Shown: in pieces, positions 54,040-64,000 of the stretch
How the letters are laid out: each line of letters starts with the position of its first letter
Position numbering within the stretch: position 1 is the stretch's first letter
Source of the DNA: Alectoria sarmentosa
Lineage: Eukaryota > Ascomycota > Lecanoromycetes > Lecanorales > Parmeliaceae
Length of the DNA stretch: 64,000 nt
NCBI GenBank assembly: GCA_009733775.1
Contig: WOGZ01000050.1
Location: 62,001-126,000 of the forward strand
Reading direction: 5' to 3'
The notes under the pieces: model-generated
What the model was told of the DNA's origin: nothing
Seen by the model: only the letters and a program-made list of their open reading frames with translations
Databases searched by the model: none
Made by a program: the position numbers and the translations under genes

Positions 54040-56052
54040 ATGCCTGCACACTGTTCCCTCCTCCGGCAGAGGCCTCTCTCCTCCTCAATGTCTCGCATTT
54101 TGCCAGTGACAAGACTTGGCAAGGGTGCTCCAGCACCTTTGTACAACACCAGATTTGGATCTTCGCGAGCTCCTCCCAGTGCTCCGAATGGCATTACCGG
54201 GCAGGTCTGCAATTGGATAGATTCAGTTCAGCTCTCTGATATCCCCGCGGACATCCAACGCAAGGTCAAGTATCTGATTCTCGATGGTATCGCTTGTGCT
54301 ATTGTAGGACCAAAGCTGCCTTGGTAAAGCACTTTCTGGATATCTTACTGTTCGAGACTGCTTTTTGACTCGTCAGACATGTTGCAGGAGCTGATTGGCC
54401 ATTTTAACCACCCTCTTATACCCCAGACCTGTCTTATTCCACAAAACTCTATCTAAAAATGGAAATGCTGACTCCCCCAGGTCAAGAATAGGTACGAAAG
54501 CTATACTGGACATGGAGGGGCCTGGCAAGTGTACGGTCTTTGGCTGGAACAGGGTACGAGCAGCCTTTACTTTTCCTTTGCTTCGAATTATTCTCCGCTT
54601 GCTTGTACGTTTTACTGAGGACAGCCAGAGCACAACTCCGCTCAATGCAGCCCTCTTGAATGGGTCTTTCATCCAAGGATTCGAGCTTGATGATGTGCAC
54701 GTTAATGCACCGTGGCATGCCAACTCAATTATACTGCCAGCTCTGTTTGCTGCAGCCGAGTACGCTCACGCGTCGGATCCCGAATCGAAGATCGATGGTG
54801 CACAATTTCTCCTCTCCACTGTCGTAGGCTTCGAGATCGGCTCCCGAGTCGGCCGTGCTCTCCACGGTCACGAGATGCTGAGCCGTGGGTGGCATAGTGT
54901 AGGTGTTCCTTGAGGAGACTTCAGTCTGGCCGCAAATAGCTGAGGTATCCGAAACAGGGCGCCGTCTTCGGTCCTCCAGGGGCAGCAGCTGCCGTATCTA
55001 AAGTACGTATATTCGGAGTCCTTGTTTCCTCTTTTAAACCAAATATTGAGTCTTGAGACATGTCTTGGAAGCTTCCGCGCTCTGGACGTCTTTCAAAGCT
55101 TGTCATACCCCCTGAAACAAGCAAGACTGACTCCGAAATCATAATCCAGCTCCTTGACCTCCCCCCCGGAATAACAGAGGATGCCCTTGGCACAGCGTGC
55201 ACCCAAGCCTGCGGTTTGATGTCTGCGCAGTATGAAAGCACTGCTAAGCGTATGCAACACGGGTTTGCCGCCCGCAACGGACTCTTTGCCGCTTTGATGT
55301 CAAAAGAGAATTACACAGGCATCGATCAAGTCTTGGAGAGACCATACGGCGGCTATCTCTCTACCTTCGGCCAAGGTTCGAAACACGATCCCCCGTATGT
55401 AGAGAGCGAGCTTGTTACTGGTTTGGGATGGGACTGGAGAGGTATTGAAGGGATCAGACTCAAGGACCACAACTCGATGATCGCGACACATGCTCCTGTT
55501 GATTGTATAGCTAAGCTGCAGCGAAAGCACCCCGAAAGATTCACCGACCTCGGATCCATAAGCAACATCCTTATCGAGCAGTCCAAGGCTCCCTACAAAC
55601 ACGGTGGTCAGGAAATCGATCGGCCCATTACAACGACCGGGGCTCAGATGAGTACGCGATACATCGCTGCTGTACAGCTGCTAGATCGAAATGTCCTGCT
55701 CCAACAGTTCACCGCGGCAAACCTTGATCGTGATGGTACCTGGGATTTGGCACAGAAAGTTGATTGCGTTTGGAATGAGGAATTTGACGAAAAGAGTGCT
55801 TGGTACACGAGAGTGTCGGTAACATTCAGCGATGGCGAACGGTTAGTGCAGGAAATGCCGGTCTCGAAAGCTATCGAAAGCCTTCTTCCCGAGGATAAGA
55901 TCAAAGAGAAATGGACGTTGCTTACGGATGGACTCATTGACACTATGAGGAGAGATGCCTTGGAGAATGCTATAATGTCGTTGGAAAATCTGGGCGATGT
56001 AACGGAAATAAGTAGGATGCTAGCAGCAGAGGTTGGGGGAGCGCTCGACTGA
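54040..56052 (+). CDS. MmgE/PrpD-family protein, cis-aconitate decarboxylase-like
   Basis: Five exons: 54040-54323, 54481-54553, 54620-54898, 54958-55002 and 55150-56052, 527 residues. Family landmarks: KYLILDGIACAIVG, NAALLNGSFIQGFELDDVH, GWHSGAVFGPPGAAAAVSK (built across two introns), ACTQACGLMSAQY, KRMQHGFAARNGLF, LERPYGGYL, and a C-terminal swivel domain. These are close to itaconate-forming cis-aconitate decarboxylase. The first ~45 residues are Arg/Ser-rich and lack acids, so a mitochondrial presequence is plausible. No tricarboxylate transporter or MFS exporter lies nearby, unlike the itaconate cluster of Aspergillus terreus. Substrate and product are inferred, and other MmgE/PrpD activities (2-methylcitrate dehydratase) remain possible. 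Introns 1 (157 bp) and 4 (147 bp) are repetitive-family introns; intron 2 (66 bp) is stopless and in frame. Confidence 0.88.
54324..54480 (+). repeat. Introner-like intron (157 bp)
   Basis: It starts gtaaagcactttctgg and ends gaaatgctgactcccccag. It is the closest relative of the intron at 19098-19266 and shares agacatgttgca(a/g)gagc and tcttatt with it. Removing it gives LPW-SRIGTKA in phase 2. Confidence 0.75.
55003..55149 (+). repeat. Introner-like intron (147 bp)
   Basis: It starts gtacgtatattcgg and ends actgactccgaaatcataatccag, with the block atattgagtcttgagacatg in the middle. It aligns without gaps to the thiolase intron 16221-16367. Removing it gives AVSK-LLDLPPG in phase 0. Confidence 0.75.
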
Positions 56053-57054
56053 GTAATGGAATGTAAGACTCTTGCACGAGCTTTCCAACTTTTTTCCTTT
56101 TCGTATGCTGTCGGAATTTTGAGGGGAGTTCTCACTGGGAAGCGGGCTTCAAGCTATAGGATGCCTCCAGTAGTGAGCGTCAGAACTATTGTAGAGGGAC
56201 TGCAGGCGAGCCATTAATATATAGAATCATCTGTCTAGATGGTGAAGGGCATGTTGAACGCATGGACAGTTTTGCTGGGCGTGAAAATTACCTAAGCCAA
56301 GCTAAATATGCTGCTAATGCCTCAAAAGGCTAGCGCGTTGAGCTGATTCCTCTGCATCAAAATGTGGCAAATGGCAAAGCCGGCGGGGTAAGGAAAATGA
56401 GTCCAATTGGATAAGGCAAAGGGGGGAATGGGAATTGAAGCAGGTGTTCATCACCTTGCTCTTGCTACCTGCATGTAACGACTTGGCGTCACGGGAAGCC
56501 GTGGCCTTCAGGCCGTGGTCTGTTGTCTGGAATTGAGGACTGAGAGCAAGAAAAAGAAATGGACATGAGACATTTCTTCAGGCGCGAAAAGGTGGTTGCA
56601 AGCCATCCGTTTGCATGAAAACTCCGGCTGGCTGGAAGACTTGGAACAGTCCAAGATATGACTGCTATTGAGTCCTGGCAGGGGCCTGACCAAGGCCTCA
56701 ACTTTTAAAACGTTGGGTAGCATCCAGCATGCCTTTTTCTTGGTCGAGTGCTTGGCTCCCTCCCTCTGACTTACTCTCGAGTCGAAATTACTTTCTCATT
56801 ACTTTCTCATTTACTTTCTCATACATTTCATTAGTTGCATTTTAAACATCGGCTGCTTCTGATCTCCCTGCAAAAGGTTGGGCCAACCCCAACTCCCCCA
56901 TTGAACTCATATCTCATCATCTATCGGCCTCGAAAAGGAGAAAGTAGAACTCGCAGGAGCAGACAATACGGACTTCTTACCTTAGAAGTCCTTTCCAATC
57001 TCCCATTCCATTGACAAGAAGCCCAGAGCCCCAACGATAATCTCAGAAGTAGTC
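56053..57054. other. 1 kb intergenic region, 5' flank of the VIT-VWA gene
   Basis: No gene is supported; minus-strand frames at 56489-56723 are short and unrecognised. An attactttctc-type unit is repeated three times in tandem at 56787-56820, within a pyrimidine-rich stretch typical of a fungal promoter. Confidence 0.45.
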
Positions 57055-59774
57055 ATGTCCAACGCCAGTGTGTGCGGGTGTCTCTACCAAACCCTCACGG
57101 GAGAACACTCCGAAAAGCACTACTTACCCCAAGTCGTACGTACATTTCTGTATTAACGCCTTTCATTTGACAGATCAAGTCGCAAGCCATTCTCTGTACC
57201 GTCCAGATTGGTCGATGCTGCTTGGGTTACGGGTCATGTGTGGGAACAAAAGGCTCCTTCTCCTGTCAAGACTTGCCTTGTTTCTCGAACTCTGACCTTG
57301 GAAATCCAATGCTGACTCCACAATTTGCGTAGAAGTTGTCAGCTTATTGCACGATCTTGCGGACTACGTCCGAAATAACTTTAAAGCAAACGTTTTCCAA
57401 CCCATCACAGACAGACGCTATCAAGGAATGCAAATACACCTTCCCGCTCTTTAACGGGGTCAGTGTCGTGAGCTTCACATGCAAAATTGGGGATCGTACT
57501 CTTCATGGGGTAGTGAAAGAGAGGCGAAAGGCTAGAGCTATGTATGAAGCAGCAAGGTCACGTGGTGAAACGGCAGGTCTGCTTGAGCAGCTTCCGGAAG
57601 CTGCTGATGTTTTCAGCACAAAGCTGGGTAGCATACCCGCTGGCGGAAGCATTCTAGTGGAGATCAGCTACGTCAGCGAGCTGAAGCATGACGCTGAAGT
57701 CGACGGTATTCGCTTCACATTGCCCACAGCAATTGCACCACGCTATGGGTCTCAACCTCGCAGTATCGTCGCTGGAAAAGGCGTTTTGGATGATGGCATC
57801 GACATAATTGTTGATGTAAGTATGGGTGAATCTTCGCTCATACAGAGCATCCAGTCACCTTCGCACCCTATTCTCGTCAGCATAGGAAATATCTCGACGT
57901 CGCGCCAGGATGTTCAACCCGTCATGCACCAAGCCTCTGCTACTCTCGCCTTAAGGAGTACGCACCTCGGCAAAGACTTCGTCCTCATAGTCTCCCACAG
58001 GGATATTGGGATCCCTACTGCGTTCTTGGAGGCTCATCCGAGCATTCCAAACCAACGTGCTCTAATGTTGGATCTGGTGCCAAAATTTTCTTTGTCTCCT
58101 GCACGGCCTGAGATCATTTTCGTCGCCGATCGCAGTGTCAGTATGGCCAGCGAGATCCCAACTCTAATATCTGCCTTGAAAGTCTTCCTCAAGAGTTTGC
58201 CCGTTGGGGTTCCATTTAATATTTTGTCCTTTGGATCTCGCTACGATTTTCTTTGGCCTAATAGCCGAACATACGACAGCGAGTCACATGAGGAGGCGAT
58301 GGCTCATATCGAGTGCTTTGAGGCAAACTATGGCGGAACTGCGACTCACACTGCTGTTAGAGCGGCAATTGAGCGCCGTTTGGGAGACCTTGACTGTGAG
58401 GTTCTGCTTTTGACTGACGGTGACATATGGGATCAGGAACACTTCTTCCGCTACCTGGATTACATTGTTGGGAATAGAATCCGTGTGTTTCCACTGGGAA
58501 TTGGCAATGAAGTATCCTCCAGCCTTATTGAAGGAGTTGCTCGCGCGGGTAAAGGATTCGCGCAGATGGTCGGCGAAGGCGAAAAACTTGAAAGCAAGGT
58601 GGTCCGTATGCTCAAGGCAGCATTGTCACCGCATATCTCAGACTACACTATGGATGTTAATTACGAGATTGCCACAGACGACAAAAGGGACATGACGTGG
58701 GAGATGGTCGAGAAGGTGACAGATGGCCGGAAGGTCATCCTTGCCGAGCAAGAAATACCACAGGACACAAAGGAAGAAAATCAGAAGCCGATCTCACTCT
58801 TCGATTCATTTGAGATAGAAGACATCCTCTCGCTGGGCTATGAGGACCAGGATCCGTATGCACATCGACCACTTTTTCCAATACCAAAGCTACTACAAAT
58901 ACCACACAAGATACCTCCTCTATTCCCCTTCGCACGAACTACAGCCTACCTTCTTTTGTCTCCTGATTCCACCCAAAAGACTCTCAAGTCAGTGATTTTG
59001 CGGGGCACATCTCCACAAGGGCCTTTGGAGCTTGAAATTCCAATCCAAGAGTTGCCCGAGCCAGGTAGGAAGATCCATCAATTGGCTGCAAAAAAAGCCA
59101 TGCAGGAGCTTGAGGAAGGTCGAGGCTGGACCCATGACATCAAAGACAAATTGACTAGAATACCATTGAAGCACCTTTATCCGAGCTGGTGCGAGGAGAA
59201 TGCCCAACGAGAGGCCGTTCGCTTGGGGGTGCAATTCCAAGTGGGTGGAAAGTGGTGCTCATTCGTAGCCATATCTGAGAACGAACACACGGGTATGAAG
59301 CCTTCGGAAGACGACATGTACAGGGTTGAGTCCCCGGTCCAGGCGCTTGAAGCCTCGTTCGATGAAGACTCGTTCGATGGGGCGGAATCATGTGCATCAG
59401 AAGGAATCGAATGCGAAGAAGCCGAAGAAAGTGACGAAGACATGGGGTTTGGTCTTTCCGACTCTTCCCGTCCTATAGATACGGATAGTGACAAAGTCCT
59501 TTCAATCATCGAGTTGCAGGATTTTGAGGGATGCTGGACTGGTGCTACAGAGCTTGCCAGTATCATGGGCATAAAAGAGAAGGCCTTGTCAGAGAGGAAG
59601 GAATCTCACTGGATCACCTTGGTAGTCATTGCATTTTTGGAAGGGAAGATGGACAAAGAGAAGGGAATTTGGGATCTGGTAGTTTGCAAGGCGAGAACGT
59701 GGTTGGAGGAGAAGGAATTCAAGGTGGAGGCATTGGAGGCGGAGGCTCGTCAGGTTGTTCGGCAGGGGAAATAG
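57055..59774 (+). CDS. VIT and von Willebrand factor A domain protein
   Basis: Two exons, 57055-57135 and 57333-59774, 840 residues. Exon 1 gives MSNASVCGCLYQTL and ends HYLPQV, joining KLSAYCTILRTTSEITL, the usual opening of fungal VIT-VWA proteins. The VIT domain covers ~residues 25-150 (FPLFNGVSVVSF, YEAARSRGETAGLLEQ, VEISYVSEL). The VWA domain starts ~residue 270 with a MIDAS-like site reading DRSVSM, where DxSxS is expected; the second-loop Thr and a later Asp (LLTDGDIWDQ) are present. The C-terminal third contains an acidic stretch (EECEEAEESDEDM-like) and a helical end (WITLVVIAFLEGKM). Such proteins are thought to be cytosolic adaptors; the function in fungi is unknown. The single intron (197 bp) belongs to the repetitive family. 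Confidence 0.9.
57136..57332 (+). repeat. Introner-like intron (197 bp)
   Basis: It starts gtacgtacatttctg and ends atgctgactccacaatttgcgtag. The donor matches the DUF4139 intron at 10509-10667 over gtacgtacat, and the acceptor matches the thiolase intron at 16443-16597. Confidence 0.7.
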
Positions 59775-60052
59775 ATGTTTTTTCTCGTTGGACATGTCGG
59801 CCAAAGTGGCGGAAGGATTAAGGAGGGAAAAGTAAGTAAATGTTATGGAAGGACTAAAAATTGCTTGTGTGCTCCGCGGTGTTCATAGGTAGAGAGAAAA
59901 ACGAACGGAACCAACTGGGCTGACAAAGAGGTCTCCTTTCCGAGTTGATGATTAGTGTGGTCTTCGTCACCATTCGTGTATACCTTAAGCGGCTGATTTC
60001 TCACAAACTTATTTCTCTTTGACCTTCGCAAGCCCGACTCCGTCAGTGAACC
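59775..60052. other. Intergenic
   Basis: 3' flank of the VIT-VWA gene; nothing recognisable. Confidence 0.4.
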
Positions 60053-60728
60053 ATGCCTCCCTTGCCAAATCCAATGCATCGTCGTCCAGCTCCCAACCAA
60101 AAACCACCCTTGGGCCCAGAAAATCTTCTGAATCCACCTCTGGTACCGGACAGGGGCACCTTGCCAATCATGTTCGAAACTCAAAAAAATTTACACCAAT
60201 CTCGCTGCCGTGTGTCAAACAGGTCTCAGTATACGGGAAGGATGGAGCGGCCGACTTGGACAAGCTTTCGCGTCTTGTTGGAGAGATCCGGTCGCTAGAA
60301 GAGTTCCTTCCTGACGCAACGGAATCTCCCGTAGCGCCCAATATTTTTCTCGCCTCCGATGCATCCAGGGTGTGTCAAGGAGATCCGCCAACGCCCTCTC
60401 CCATGAATCACGACGCGGACACCCCAAGGAGTTTTTTGCAAGCAGGTCCAGCAGATCTACCAGCACGCCCGAACTCAGCAGGAACAGCACCGTGCAACAG
60501 AAAAGGCGCACGAGCGCGAACTACAGCCACTGGGGAGAAGATTTCGTCAAAAAGCGGCACGAAGCAGACGTGGAATCGTCGCGAGAAGATCCATGGCCTG
60601 GAGCCCCAACACCGCCGTCTGTTGCAGCCGGAGGAGATCAGTTCGTCCCATTGGGGCCGAGTTGGGCGGCGAACGTCCAAATGTTCCTCATAGGAGTGGA
60701 ATTGATCAACGCTGGCGATTCGCTTTGA
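60053..60728 (+). CDS. Unresolved candidate gene, disordered product
   Basis: Three overlapping plus-strand frames each look partly coding. From ATG 60053 comes a Pro/Asn-rich stretch (MPPLPNPMHRRPAPNQ). In another frame is a helical piece (VYGKDGAADLDKLSRLVGEI, ~60225-60290). In a third is a Ser/Arg-rich end (SHWGEDFVKKRHEADVESS) with stop at 60728. The pieces may be exons of one gene, but no splice set joins them with confidence. I do not recognise a family. Confidence 0.3.
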
Positions 60729-61250
60729 TTCGGCGCGAACATCGCCAGCCAGTGGATCTCTGCTCCTTCCTCAATTGGCGGCTTCATTGTGGATAAGCGT
60801 TGCAGAATGTCAGGCATGCATGAAGATCAGATATGCGGCATCGAGTTTGGTTATGGGGTATTAGGCCGACAAATTGTGACATCTGAAAGTGAGTTCTGCT
60901 CGTAGGCAAATGTTCTCTTGGGGAACTTACCTTTGACCTGCAGTCCTTCGGTTTTTGAAATGATCAATTTGACAGGTACTTTTGGAGAAAAGTCCGTGAT
61001 TTGAGACTTATGCAGGCTTGAAGTTAGATAATCCTGTAAGATACTTAGGTCTCAAAGTCATCAATTTGGCATGTGGGTTGGAAAATGGCCCTTTGGTTTA
61101 TGAGTCTAGAGAACTTCGTAGTTTGAGAGATTATTGTTCGACATTATCTAGGGAAAAGATCGAAGCCAGTAATTCAAGAAGCGTTTGTCCATCTGATGAG
61201 AAAAGTTTAGAGATCTATTTGATGCCTCGGTGCGAAAAGGCTCAAAACGT
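60729..61250. other. Intergenic
   Basis: A plus-strand frame begins at 61018 but has no recognisable product; otherwise nothing is seen. Confidence 0.4.
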
Positions 61251-61682
61251 TCAGAACCCATCATCCCGAAGATCAGCAATCCGATCCCAGCGACCTACAC
61301 CATGCATTTCCCTCAACTCCACCAGTTCCTGCTCCCTCTCCTCCCAGAAACCCTCCAGCGCCTTTCTCAACCGCGCGCGCTCAAATATCAGTGCAATATA
61401 ATTAAAAGAACGATTTCTCTCCACCCACAAACAGTGGCTGATCTCTGCGATGTCTTTTTCCAATTCCGCGGCGACGAGGTCGCTCTCTCGGATTATATTC
61501 GCTTCGATGCGGGAAACACAGCGGACACAGAGGGCGGGGAAGTCGATTATCGCTGTGTGGAGAACGGAGATGGTGCCGTTCCAGCGGTTTTGGGCCGGAG
61601 AATAGGACTCGCAGTATTGGTAGGGTTGGAATTTGCTTCGATGGCCGCAAGAGGCAAAGGTTTGGAGGGTTCCTCCACACAT
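61251..61682 (-). CDS. Small Cys-containing protein of unknown function
   Basis: A minus-strand frame of 143 residues from ATG 61682 (MCGGTLQTFASCGHRSKFQP). The frame is open further upstream, but this ATG gives the pattern MCG..C.H seen at the start of many small fungal hypothetical proteins. Cysteines at ~2, 12, 25 and further on (CVRCVSR) could bind a metal. The C-terminal half is a charged helix (FERARLRKALEGFWEEREQE). There is no signal peptide. The function is unknown. Confidence 0.55.
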   Translation of the reverse strand: MCGGTLQTFASCGHRSKFQPYQYCESYSPAQNRWNGTISVLHTAIIDFPALCVRCVSRIEANIIRESDLVAAELEKDIAEISHCLWVERNRSFNYIALIFERARLRKALEGFWEEREQELVELREMHGVGRWDRIADLRDDGF

Positions 61683-63145
61683 TGTGGTCGCGAGAATGTC
61701 TTGAAGAGGGTTTTTTGGGTTAAGTAATTGAGAACAAATGAGAAAAGCCGCTCTGAGGATAAGAAACATCCACGATTATACCAAAGGTAGGCAAATGCCA
61801 AAAACGCATTGTTCACTCCCTTGGTCAAGTCGCCACAAAGCTGTTGTCTCAGTCGAATAGACTTCTTTGCCTGTCGACAAGGATCGCATTCAAGATTCAA
61901 GCCCTCATGTCTCGGCCCTCGAAGGCATGAGGAAAGAGGAGAGAAAGCCTGTCACTCTTCGACTATCATCGTACTATCTTCAAGTCTGCCTTTCATTTAG
62001 TTTTATTGAACGGGAAGACTATAAAGGTCTTTCTTTGTAAATTTGACCACAATTGTTCTTTCTTTGTTATACATCGAAACGAGACTGCAGCAAAGAAAAA
62101 TGAAATTGTATCTACGCCTTTGGACGTCTTTGTGAGATGGGCAAAGGGTTCTCATGGCGAAGAGAATTGCTGTCTTTGCCTCGCGAATGTGGAATGAGAT
62201 TTGGATTCTTTCAGTGTTGCGTGCCTCTATATAGGTACCCTGTCTTCCACTTTGTGGAGCTCTCATCTTTGTGGAGCTCTCATCTTTGTGGGAGCTGGGT
62301 TCTCCAATGTGATCTTCTTGTAGACTAGGATCCGACACGTAGAGTCCAGAAGCTCCCACAACGAGCCGTGGCACGAGCACTTTGGTCTCCTGCTGGGAGA
62401 TGGAAGTTGCCTCTGAGGCTCGCAATATCTCTTGATTCTGCGTTTTCAATATATGGCAATCGAGGAGCATTGGTAGATTATAGGTCATGGAACGACGGGG
62501 CTGTGATTTCCAACCTGTATATCGTTACTGAAAGATTCTGTCCCATGTTCGAGAGCGACATATCCCACACGACCGGTTTGAAACTCCCGGCGGCTGAGCG
62601 AAAGCTTTGATTAAGCCGTCGAGCAGGCTTTGAAAATAACTCGAAACGTGTATGGTAAGCCCTCCAGATTTCAGCAAAGAAATGGGCCAACGGTCATGTT
62701 CCGTCTCTCCAAACATTCCGGACTTGGATTTGCGTACAACAGTAGCGAGATATCTCCGCTGTGTTTGTGTTTTGAGGACGGAGGGGCAAGCTATGCAGCG
62801 GAATAAACAAAGGCCGACAGGGCAACGGCAATGTAAAGGTCTTGATCGGTCTGCAACCCAAAATCCTAGGTAAACAAGGCCTTATCCTTTTTCATGTGCT
62901 CAGTATACATGTTAGCAAGGGCTAAATTGGTATTCCGACAGCCTTTGCTTGTATATAGTAGAGCGGCGGGAGGAGCCGTTTGGCCAATTTAGGTTTGTTT
63001 GTGTTTGCTTTAGTCCATCTCTATTCTCTTGCAGTGAGACATAGAATAATACCCTGACATCCATTTCCTGCATTGTATCATGGCGTTATCATTTTCTACC
63101 TAGCTAAACCACGTCGGTGTTTACAGTGTGCACTGATTCTTGACA
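61683..63145. other. 1.5 kb region without a supported gene
   Basis: A minus-strand frame at 62003-62488 (161 codons) is unconvincing and overlaps a 17-bp tandem repeat (tttgtggagctctcatc, 62251-62284, two copies and part of a third). A/T-rich stretches toward 63100 may be promoter for the next gene. Confidence 0.4.
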
Positions 63146-64000
63146 ATGGCGTCTACTCCAAGCTCTGACCCTACGAATTGGACACCAGCCGAAAGCGATT
63201 GTGACAAATGCGGAGCTCCAGCGTCTTGGGCAGAAGAGTATGTAAATCTTCCTTCCGATCCTTGCGCATAAGACTTCTTCGTGAGACGCATTGCAGGTGA
63301 CCACTATTTCTGCTTTCCTCTGCTCTTGAAATAGTCATCAATGTTGGATTTCCAAATCACAGAGGCAATACTGACTAGGCAAGTACAGCTGGACAACGAA
63401 TCTATCATGGAATGACGGCTCGAAACTCCACATGGCTACTTATTTTGCAAGCCCAAGAATGTGGCCTTTAGGGTACATATTGGGCAGTCCATACTCACCC
63501 CTCAATCTGGAGCAGCAATATCCGAACCTCAACTGGAGAGACCGCTTCGAAGATCTTCTCGCACTTGAGTCTGGAAACAAGATGATCAGTGCAGTCAGCA
63601 GACAAAAGGAAGCCGCAACAGCGTCTCGTATCCGAACTGAGAGCGTCCATGATGACATCTCTCATGTGAATCAAGATCTTCAGCGCAACCAAGATTATGT
63701 TGTTCTTCTGCAGAAGTTGCGTGAAGTCGCCGTTCGCATGGAAGACACTGCCAGTGTTTCAGTGATTGACAATGATGCACTACCATTTCAGAAAAAGTCT
63801 TCCGAAATGACCATTGCAAATGGGAAAGCTCTCATTGAGAGTCTCCATGATCTCCGGAACAAGCCTGCGAGCATCTACAAAAAGAGAGTGCCTTGGATCA
63901 CTTCTCTCATCTCGAGCGGTGCCATGCTAGGATGGGAGTCGGCAATTTATGACAGCGCCGACGGGTGGCAGGCTGATGTCTATGTGAGTTATATCCTCGA
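63146..64000 (+). CDS. 5' part of an unrecognised gene, runs off the window
   Basis: Exon 1 begins at ATG 63146 (MASTPSSDPTNWTPAESDCD, then KCGAPASWAEE) and ends about 63237-63241. A long exon, open from about 63381 to 63983, then reads YSWTTNLSWNDGSKLHMATY, SPRMWPLGYILGSPYSPLN, NLNWRDRFEDLL and SLISSGAMLGWESAIYDSA. It ends with a consensus donor (gtgagt at 63984), so the gene continues beyond the window. The best in-phase splice is donor 63242 with acceptor 63383 (142 bp). This intron contains gtgagacgcattgcagg and ends near actgactag, which resembles the repetitive introns. I do not recognise the family; the product is soluble and helical with aromatic patches. Confidence 0.6.

Noticed and set aside
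62003..62488. Minus-strand frame of 161 codons
   Set aside because: The composition is unremarkable, the frame covers a 17-bp tandem repeat, and no domain or conserved pattern is visible.
1..64000. CRISPR arrays, bacterial operons, ribosome binding sites, rRNA genes
   Set aside because: None seen; the window is eukaryotic nuclear DNA with spliceosomal introns throughout.

Overview
The window is nuclear DNA of a filamentous ascomycete (Pezizomycotina). Genes are split by many introns, mostly 45-80 bp, with GT..AG ends and a branch site of the form (G)CTGAC or CTAAC. The products are typical of this group: a PTS2 peroxisomal thiolase, fungal WSC and F-box proteins, an HSPA12-like Hsp70, the Sif2/TBL1 WD40 protein, Rrp12, Sec6, mitochondrial uL30 and Dpl1. 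The class cannot be fixed from the sequence alone.

Layout. 1-606: 3' end of a gene. 859-2491: two weak hypothetical genes. 3160-5636: a superfamily 1 helicase broken by a frameshift. 5637-7833: eroded, mostly empty DNA. 7834-9731: F-box protein. 10142-12625(-): DUF4139 (mucoidy inhibitor A-like) protein. 14076-14492: small single-pass membrane protein. 15307-17170(-): peroxisomal 3-ketoacyl-CoA thiolase, divergent from a Cys/His-rich protein at 17679-19786. 20122-20808(-): SGNH esterase. 22062-23422(-): four-finger C2H2 regulator. 23423-27522: gene-poor, with repeats. 27523-28465: secreted two-WSC protein. 29672-31156(-) and 31573-33965: a divergent pair, coiled-coil protein and Hsp70-like ATPase. 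34901-37021(-): LisH-WD40 protein. 37922-39032: TMEM115-like. 39182-39832: decayed reading frame. 40058-43969: Rrp12. 44477-46723(-): Sec6. 47065-47325: uL30m. 48156-49838: sphingosine-1-phosphate lyase. 49839-54039: gene-poor. 54040-56052: cis-aconitate decarboxylase-like MmgE/PrpD protein. 57055-59774: VIT-VWA protein. 59775-64000: small uncertain genes and the 5' part of a further gene.

The genes are mostly unrelated housekeeping functions (peroxisomal beta-oxidation, ribosome assembly, exocytosis, sphingolipid breakdown, mitochondrial translation). I see no biosynthetic cluster.

The most striking feature is in the introns. Ten introns in five unrelated genes carry a shared 3' block close to GCTGACTCCGAAAT, and four of them open with GTACGTA. 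Several can be aligned over their full length, although their host genes are unrelated. They include every intron of 137 bp or more that I resolved. This is what introner-like elements (introns that spread as copies) look like. Two other dispersed repeat families, one with terminal inverted repeats, lie in the gene-poor stretches.
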